From: Zea mays | Lineage: Eukaryota; Streptophyta; Magnoliopsida; Poales; Poaceae | Direction: 5' to 3' | Length of the DNA: 64,000 bases | Assembly (NCBI RefSeq): GCF_902167145.1 | Contig: NC_050104.1 | Coordinates: 11,616,001-11,680,000 of the forward strand | Shown here: in pieces, positions 59,201 through 64,000 of the stretch | Numbering within the stretch: position 1 is the first letter of the stretch | How the letters are laid out: each line of letters begins with the position of its first letter | Program-made: the position numbers and the translations under genes | The notes under the pieces: generated by a model | The model's database searches: none | Told to the model about the DNA's origin: nothing | The model's input: the letters and a program-made list of their open reading frames with translations, nothing else

Positions 59201-62200
59201 GAGGGCCAAGGGCAGACTGTGACGGAGTAGGAGGACGGGTCGGGGTGAAAGCCGCCAGTGCTGTCGAAGAGGACGAGGACCCCGTGCCGGAGATCGATGC
59301 AGCCTGAGCGCCCAGAGTGATCTCCTCCAGGGCGAGGTCGTCGCGAACCTGGAGGAAGGTAGGAAAGGGGCGCTGGCGCATGATCAACGACCGGAGGTGG
59401 GTGTAGCGATCGCCGAGGCCGCGGAGGACGTTGAGGACTAGGATGCGGTCCTCCACGGGGCAACCCAGATCGCCAAGAGAGTCCGCCATGGTCTTCATCT
59501 TGCGGCAGTACGCACTGACACTGAGGTCCCCCTGGACGAAGGTGCGAAACGCAGCGTCGAGGCGGAGAGCCCGGGCCTCGGCGTTGCCCATAAACTGGCC
59601 CTCGATGGCAAGCCAAACAGCCCGAGCGTGAGGAAGGTTCCGGAGGAGGCTGTGGAGGTCAACGGAGATCGTCCCCACGATCCAGGTGAGTACGATGCTG
59701 TCAAGGCGCACCCACGCGGCAGTCGGCGCCATGCCGGTGGGGTCGCAGAGGACGTGGTCGTCCAAAGCGTAGCGACGAAGGGTGAGGAGGAGTAAGTCCC
59801 GCCAGCGTGCATAGGACGGCGACTCGGGCTCCAGGACGACAGGAACCATCAGGCGAATGTTCTGGACACACCCAGCCTGAAGGTGGAGCTGAGCCACTAG
59901 CGGGTCAGCCGGGTCATGCCAGAGCACCGTGGGGATGGTGCGGGGCCCGGTTCCGACGGTCGGTGCGGTCGGGACCCCGTACACACCGCCCATGGTGGCA
60001 GCAGTGAGAGCGGCGACGGTGTATCCCTGGTGGGTGATCGGTGGAGGAGGTGGCTGATCGACGACCGGAGGCGGATCAACGACCAGGGACGGGGGAATTG
60101 GCGGGGGAGGGTCCTCCGGACCGGCAACCCTCGCAGGAACTGCATCCGCCACAGCCGCAAGGGCCGAGGCGGTGCGCGCAGCGGTGAGGGCCCCACCGGC
60201 GGCGGTGGGCCCGTCCCCCCACGTCGGCCCGAGCGCAGGGGAGGCGGGCACGGACCCCCACGCCCCTGCCACCAGCGCCTGCGCACCTGCAGGGGAGACA
60301 GCGGCGGCGGCTGGGAGGGGGTGGGGAGGGGCCAGGGGGAAACGCCCACGCACGGTGGCTGCAGCAGCGGCAGGAGAGGCGGTGCCGGCGGGCCTGCCAG
60401 GGGAGACAGCCCGCGCCCAGAAGGAGAGGGGAGGGAAAGTGGAGGGGGATAGAGGAGGCTGCTCGCCAGCCATGGGAGGGTCGCTGGCGTGCAGGGGCGG
60501 CGCGCGGACGGCAGGCTGGAGGCGCGGCCTGGCGCGCAGGGACTCCTGGCGGCGGCCGCCTGGCGCGGAAGCACAGCCGGACGGCAGGACGCAGACGGCG
60601 GCGCGGATCCCTGGGCGGCGCCCGGTCGGCTGGCTCCGGGCGCGGCCTGGCGCGCAGGGGCTGGACGGCGGCGCGGAGTCCTGGGCGGCGCTTGGTCGGC
60701 TGGCGGCGCGGCCTGGCGCGCAGGGCTCCTGGCGGCGGCGACCAGGCACGCAGGGGCAGGTCCCGACAGCGGCGCTGGGGGCGCGCGGCCTGGCGCGCAG
60801 GGACTCCGGGCGGCGGCCGCCTGGCGCGCAGGGCAGATCCCGACGGCGACGGCTGGAGAAACCCTAGCAGGGGCTGCCAGGCGGCTGGAGGAAAACTAGG
60901 CTAGCTGATACCATGTTAGAGGTAAATAATTGTATATCATTAGGGCTAACCCTAGAGGGTAGCTATATAGTGTTTGTACATGGGCCATATGGGCCTAGCC
61001 ACATGGGCCTAACCACATATAATCTAACAAAAAGATCTACAAACACCACTAGAATAGCATACAACACACTGCTGTTAAGTACAATAGTCAAACTGAAGAA
61101 ATGGGAAGTTGTAGAGCACATAACTTCTGTTCAGAGTTTTGCTTAATGTAAAAATATTTTCCTCAAAACCCATTGGGATCTAAATCTCTTACGGTTTGTG
61201 GCTGGCCGTTGTCATCTATTGCCTTGCATCAAGTTGATTGCATAAGGCTGTTTAAGTCATCTTTTTAGTGGTTGTTTTGGTCACGTAAGGTTGTTCTGGT
61301 CATGCATGGTCATGTAAGGTGTTTGTTCTGGTTGTCGTGATAGTGTAAGACTTTAAGGTCATTGTACTTTGCTATTTTGGCCTTACTTTCTCTTAATGCA
61401 ATGACATGCAGTTTTACATGTTCAAGGAAAAAGAACTAAGCTAGAAGGTGCTGACTGCTAAGTAAATATGGTCAGTTATTTGACTGCCCAAAAAAGCTGT
61501 CTTTAAGACCAAACTCCCCATTTCTATGTTGGGTATTGAAAACAAATAGGATGGCCTGGCCAAACACCATGTAAGGTCCACCCCAGGACCCCACTGTCTG
61601 AACAACCAGTAATAGCAAGAGGTGAATAGAACAAAGGAAGAATGCATGATGCCATCCCCCCCTCCTTTTGGTCCTTAACCAGAAGCTATGAATACAACAC
61701 GTGTGAAAGGGCCTCTAGAGTTGGTTAGGTGGTCTGAGTAGCACTCTTCGGGTCCTAAATTCGAGTTCGAATCCTAGTGGGAGCGAATTTCAGGGCGAGG
61801 TTAAAAAAGGTCACTCGTTGGTTCTCCCGGTTGTGTGCACACGAGATGGATTGATCTATGGAGGGCGGATCCTCGTGTATAGGCTGGGAGGGCTCAAAGC
61901 ACGAGTAAAGATCTAACCTATAGGAGGCGGGCCATAATGATGCACGAGGGGCCAACTTTCATGACCTTTCTCAGTCGGGGCTCCGATTGAGCTTCTTCTT
62001 GATATAATACCGTGGGGCGGTCTTTCCCAAACCGGTCGAGTTTTATAAATACAACACATGAAGTTGTATTGTCCAACTTTGTAGGTTACAACATCAATTA
62101 GCACACTTCAGAAAGAACATAAAGGTCAAACATGCAATAGCCTGTAATGGCACAAATATCATGGCATAATTTTATTTGAAGTTGCAAAGGTCAAACAAAG

Positions 62201-63731
62201 TAGCTATCACAAACAGGTGCACAATCAAACAAATGTTAATCTACATAGACTTAAAGCAGAAAACAGAGGCATAAATGGAGCAAAACGAGTTAAATTGTTG
62301 TAATAAGGATAGAAAAGGCACAAAATGTACTATGCATAATGCAAAATACTGGCACATGGTACTTAGATTCTGTCATGGTAGTAGGGGAAATAAAAAATAA
62401 CTAGGCAGATTAAGAGAGAGAGAGAGAGCAGTGAAAATCAAGCAGAAAAACAGCTCAGGACAACATATACCTTTCCTGTACTGGTCCCCACTGCCATAAA
62501 GTATCCTTGATCTTCATCAAATTGCAAAGACGTGACCTCCTGCAGTTTTAAGCATGAGAGAATGTTACAACTTACAAACTTAAGCATCAATTTACTAACT
62601 TGCTGTCAAAGTAAAATGTGAACCTGAGAATAATCTTCAGAACTAACAGCTGGAATATTAATTCTGCCAACAGAAGTTTTTTTCCTCATATCAAAACACT
62701 CAACTGCACCATCCTCACCACCGCAAGCAACAAGCCCATGGATCTTACTGGGAGCACAGCAATTAATCTTGGAGTTAACAATACTCGATAATCTAGTCAC
62801 TAGCAAGCCATGTAAGTTAATAAAAAAATATTACCTTCGTGTAACCGCATTTATTGCTGGTGATTCGGAGGAAAGAGAAGCAAGGAATCGTCCCTGCAGA
62901 AGTGATTGGGAGGAAGTGAATTCAATAAACCAACAGAAGGAATATGTGCATATAATGCAGTCACAACCAGAACTGATACCACCAAAATCAAATAAGGCAT
63001 ATGTCATATAGCTAAGTGGAACACCATTCAAAATAATATGTAAATATGTTTATGTTGATCTTTGAATCTGTATTGGGTGGCAAATAAAAGTGTAAAATAT
63101 GATGTTTTGCTGATGACTAATACAAGATAAACAAACAACTAATATTGGTATGCCTATTAAGCGCTGAAATTAGACCTGCTCTAGGTTTATCCTGTACAGA
63201 TCTGGTGATGAAGCAGCACATAGCAAGTCGCAGGACCAGCAATCGTAGGCCATGTCCCTTCCCACTCTGTCAATAAATAATTGTGGGGATTGGCAATATG
63301 TCAGATAGATATTGGACAAACAGTATTTACAACCTTTACAATGATTCCCTACTAGTAGTTGTTAGCATTAAAATTTTAACTTCTCTGTTTAGACTCGGAA
63401 TCTGATAACAAATACAGTATGTGTTAAATCAGTACTGGATATTTTATAATGCAGAAAAACTTATATTTCCCTAACCATAAAGAGGAAGACAACTAAATCC
63501 ATAGAGGTGAGAAGTTGATGTTACTACCTCATAGGCACACCTCACGTATTAAACTATAAATACATATCTATGATCGGTCATTGCAAGTTGCAACATAGAA
63601 GTCTGATAGTAGCCTAGTAGAGATGCCAACCTTGGAATTCTCAAGCTATAGTGGCTTCCATACTTAGCGTGCAAATTTACAGAACGATCAGCACACAAAA
63701 ACGCGAGTTTGGAATAGTCATCACCAAGGAT
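50214..63731 (-). CDS. ENP2: ENP2/NOL10 nucleolar WD40 protein, 3' thirteen exons (5' end outside window)
   Basis: Exons in transcript order: 63731-63631, 63266-63176, 62893-62835, 62747-62624, 62539-62471, 55086-55034, 54619-54511, 52677-52507, 52418-52260, 51935-51843, 51761-51585, 51177-50987, 50655-50214. All borders are GT-AG and every phase joins in frame. The product is the small-subunit processome factor ENP2/NOL10, which acts in nucleolar 18S rRNA maturation. WD40-propeller segments include [25 protein letters not shown] and [15 protein letters not shown]. Then come [18 protein letters not shown] and [20 protein letters not shown], and the NUC153 motif [20 protein letters not shown] across the exon 11/12 join. 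The tail is an RGG-rich stretch of about 40 residues, common in nucleolar RNA-binding proteins. No break is seen. The intron at 62470-55087 is 7.4 kb because of inserted elements. Confidence 0.93.
53004..53644 (-). other. Nuclear insertion of mitochondrial DNA with part of nad2
   Basis: On the minus strand, codons at about 53090-53016 read [20 protein letters not shown] followed by SIA, matching the conserved part of plant mitochondrial NADH dehydrogenase subunit 2 with a few changes. The adjoining 550 bp has the look of plant mitochondrial intron or spacer DNA (for example CGTGAAAGTTGTTTTCCATC), but I cannot name it exactly. The piece ends abruptly at the G-run. It has no function as a gene here. 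Confidence 0.6.
53645..53670. repeat. Run of 26 G
   Basis: Homopolymer on the right border of the mitochondrial-type DNA. Exact length is unreliable in assemblies. Confidence 0.85.
55194..55309 (-). repeat. 3' LTR of the Copia element
   Basis: 116 bp, identical to 60914-61029. The polypurine tract GCGGGGGGG (minus strand) directly adjoins it at 55310-55318. Confidence 0.93.
55406..58997 (-). pseudogene. Copia pol polyprotein with frameshifts
   Basis: Order on the minus strand: protease ([13 protein letters not shown] near 58790), GAG-pre-integrase ([18 protein letters not shown]), integrase core ([34 protein letters not shown]), reverse transcriptase ([41 protein letters not shown]) and RNase H ([32 protein letters not shown]). 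The catalytic YVDD is intact. The frame shifts in a CCACC-rich stretch near 57470-57520, and again at the G-run 56467-56471, where one G is missing. The product could not be made as a single chain. It would have copied and integrated the element. Confidence 0.88.
58998..60473 (-). CDS. Copia Gag (about 491 residues)
   Basis: I choose ATG 60473 ([15 protein letters not shown]), because the longer open frame upstream has no ATG. A proline/alanine-rich N-terminus is followed by a UBN2-type capsid domain (about residues 145-335: [60 protein letters not shown]). A glycine/arginine-rich stretch near the end ([20 protein letters not shown]) takes the place of a zinc knuckle. TAG at 58998-59000 separates it from pol in the same frame, which suggests either read-through or a later stop mutation. 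Gag would form the element's cytoplasmic particle. Confidence 0.82.
   Translation of the reverse strand: MAGEQPPLSPSTFPPLSFWARAVSPGRPAGTASPAAAAATVRGRFPLAPPHPLPAAAAVSPAGAQALVAGAWGSVPASPALGPTWGDGPTAAGGALTAARTASALAAVADAVPARVAGPEDPPPPIPPSLVVDPPPVVDQPPPPPITHQGYTVAALTAATMGGVYGVPTAPTVGTGPRTIPTVLWHDPADPLVAQLHLQAGCVQNIRLMVPVVLEPESPSYARWRDLLLLTLRRYALDDHVLCDPTGMAPTAAWVRLDSIVLTWIVGTISVDLHSLLRNLPHARAVWLAIEGQFMGNAEARALRLDAAFRTFVQGDLSVSAYCRKMKTMADSLGDLGCPVEDRILVLNVLRGLGDRYTHLRSLIMRQRPFPTFLQVRDDLALEEITLGAQAASISGTGSSSSSTALAAFTPTRPPTPSQSALGPRPPGPSMGGGGRGGGGGGGGGRRRRGGRGGGSGGGARGHAPTPGPQQGAPWPTFHHPWSGRISMWPF
60899..60913 (-). other. Primer binding site of the Copia element
   Basis: Directly inside the 5' LTR the minus strand reads TGGTATCAGCTAGCC, matching the start of the initiator methionine tRNA complement. 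Confidence 0.75.
60914..61029 (-). repeat. 5' LTR of the Copia element
   Basis: 116 bp, identical to 55194-55309, followed by the duplication AAAAG at 61030-61034. Confidence 0.93.
61711..62044 (+). mobile_element. SINE (ZmSINE-like) in an ENP2 intron
   Basis: Starts GCCTCTAGAGTTGGTTAGG, with an A-box-like TGGTTAGGTGG, and has a clear B box GAGTTCGAATCC at 61763-61774, the internal promoter of RNA polymerase III. It ends GGGGCGGTCTTTCCC ... GGTCGAGTTTT, the 3' end seen in maize SINEs. Flanking AATACAACACGTG (61691-61703) and AATACAACACATG (62048-62060) form a target duplication with one mismatch. It lies antisense to ENP2. Confidence 0.72.
62412..62427. repeat. GA microsatellite
   Basis: Short AG run inside an ENP2 intron. 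Confidence 0.7.
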
Positions 63732-64000
63732 CTGAAGAAAGAAACAACCAAGCTTGTTAGACAGAAAAATACAAGAGCAGTTCTAGTTGGTAATAAAAGG
63801 GAAGAAACAAATGGTTGACACTTTAATGAACTTATTGTTTTGAGCGGTGAATCTCCGATGGATACATCAACTGGTAACAAGACCCATATTGCTCAAGGAA
63901 ATGTACACAGCATTGATTTTAGCAATAATAAAACATTAGCTCCCCTGGCACTAGATAAACGACCAATGTGTGTTCTCCACCATCCCACAGTTACTTCTAC

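Larger units (their letters stand above)
55194..61029 (-). mobile_element. Copia retrotransposon with 116-bp LTRs, inserted in an ENP2 intron
   Basis: The two 116-bp LTRs (TGTTAGAGG ... AATCTAACA) look identical base for base. They are flanked by the perfect duplication AAAAG (55189-55193 and 61030-61034). Primer site, gag, integrase, reverse transcriptase and RNase H run on the minus strand, the same strand as the host gene. The interior is GC-rich (about 65% by impression), against an AT-rich intron. Identical LTRs indicate a recent insertion, yet the coding region has three breaks. Confidence 0.93.

Noticed and set aside
56717..60867. Several plus-strand frames over 100 codons opposite the Copia element
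   Set aside because: High GC content lowers stop frequency. The minus strand carries clear gag, integrase, reverse transcriptase and RNase H motifs.
63732..64000. A further 5' exon of ENP2 at the right edge
   Set aside because: No acceptor/donor pair encloses residues fitting the family upstream of exon 63731. The stretch looks like intron, so the remaining exons should lie outside the window.

Overview
This is a plant nuclear window, almost certainly maize (Zea mays) or a very close relative. I infer that from the mix of nested LTR retrotransposons: Sireviruses of the Ji/Opie type whose LTRs are full of CACCGGAC/GTCCGGTG palindromes, and a Zeon-like gag-only Gypsy element. A ZmSINE-like element, Tourist and Stowaway MITEs and GC-rich grass genes with small introns point the same way. 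No prokaryotic features, CRISPR arrays or rRNA genes are visible.

Layout. (1) 1-2700: a three-exon DUF569 gene on the minus strand, with a Tourist-like MITE in its last intron and a Stowaway MITE downstream. (2) 3985-7392: a truncated Sirevirus end whose LTR abuts the gag of an older, reversed Copia element. (3) 8125-41301: one large nested block. A gag-only Gypsy element in minus orientation (994-995 bp LTRs, target duplication TTTGT) was hit by a plus-strand Sirevirus (11100-29616, duplication GTGTT). That Sirevirus was hit in its own left LTR by a minus-strand Sirevirus (12003-21409, duplication GTCCT/ATCCT). The Gypsy gag was hit separately by a 7.45-kb Zeon-like element (32009-39458, duplication CCCGG). 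(4) 41307-45500: MITEs, a long TA microsatellite and an intact, intronless cytosolic ribosomal protein S17 gene (minus) with a TATA box and a telo-box. (5) 45600-49000: element debris and a 5'-less copy of a mitochondrial ribosomal protein L47 gene running into a small membrane ORF. (6) 50214-63731: the 3' thirteen exons of a minus-strand ENP2/NOL10 ribosome-biogenesis gene, whose 5' end lies beyond the right edge. Its introns hold a 5.8-kb Copia element with identical 116-bp LTRs, a SINE, and a MITE that carries a patch of mitochondrial DNA with part of nad2.

Host genes. ENP2/NOL10 (small-subunit assembly in the nucleolus) and RPS17 (40S component) both serve cytosolic ribosomes, and the L47 copy derives from a mitoribosome gene. 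They lie on the same strand, but nothing visible shows co-regulation. The DUF569 gene is unrelated. About two thirds of the window is transposable element.

The most unusual structures are these. The Zeon-like element carries a complete antisense gene with its own TATA box and two small introns. Mitochondrial filler DNA sits inside a MITE in an ENP2 intron. The Sirevirus TATA boxes lie in the loop of an inverted repeat beside arrays of CCGG-containing palindromes. Exon borders and frames were worked out by hand from splice consensus and phase. Family names marked as 'like' rest on recognition, not on a database search.
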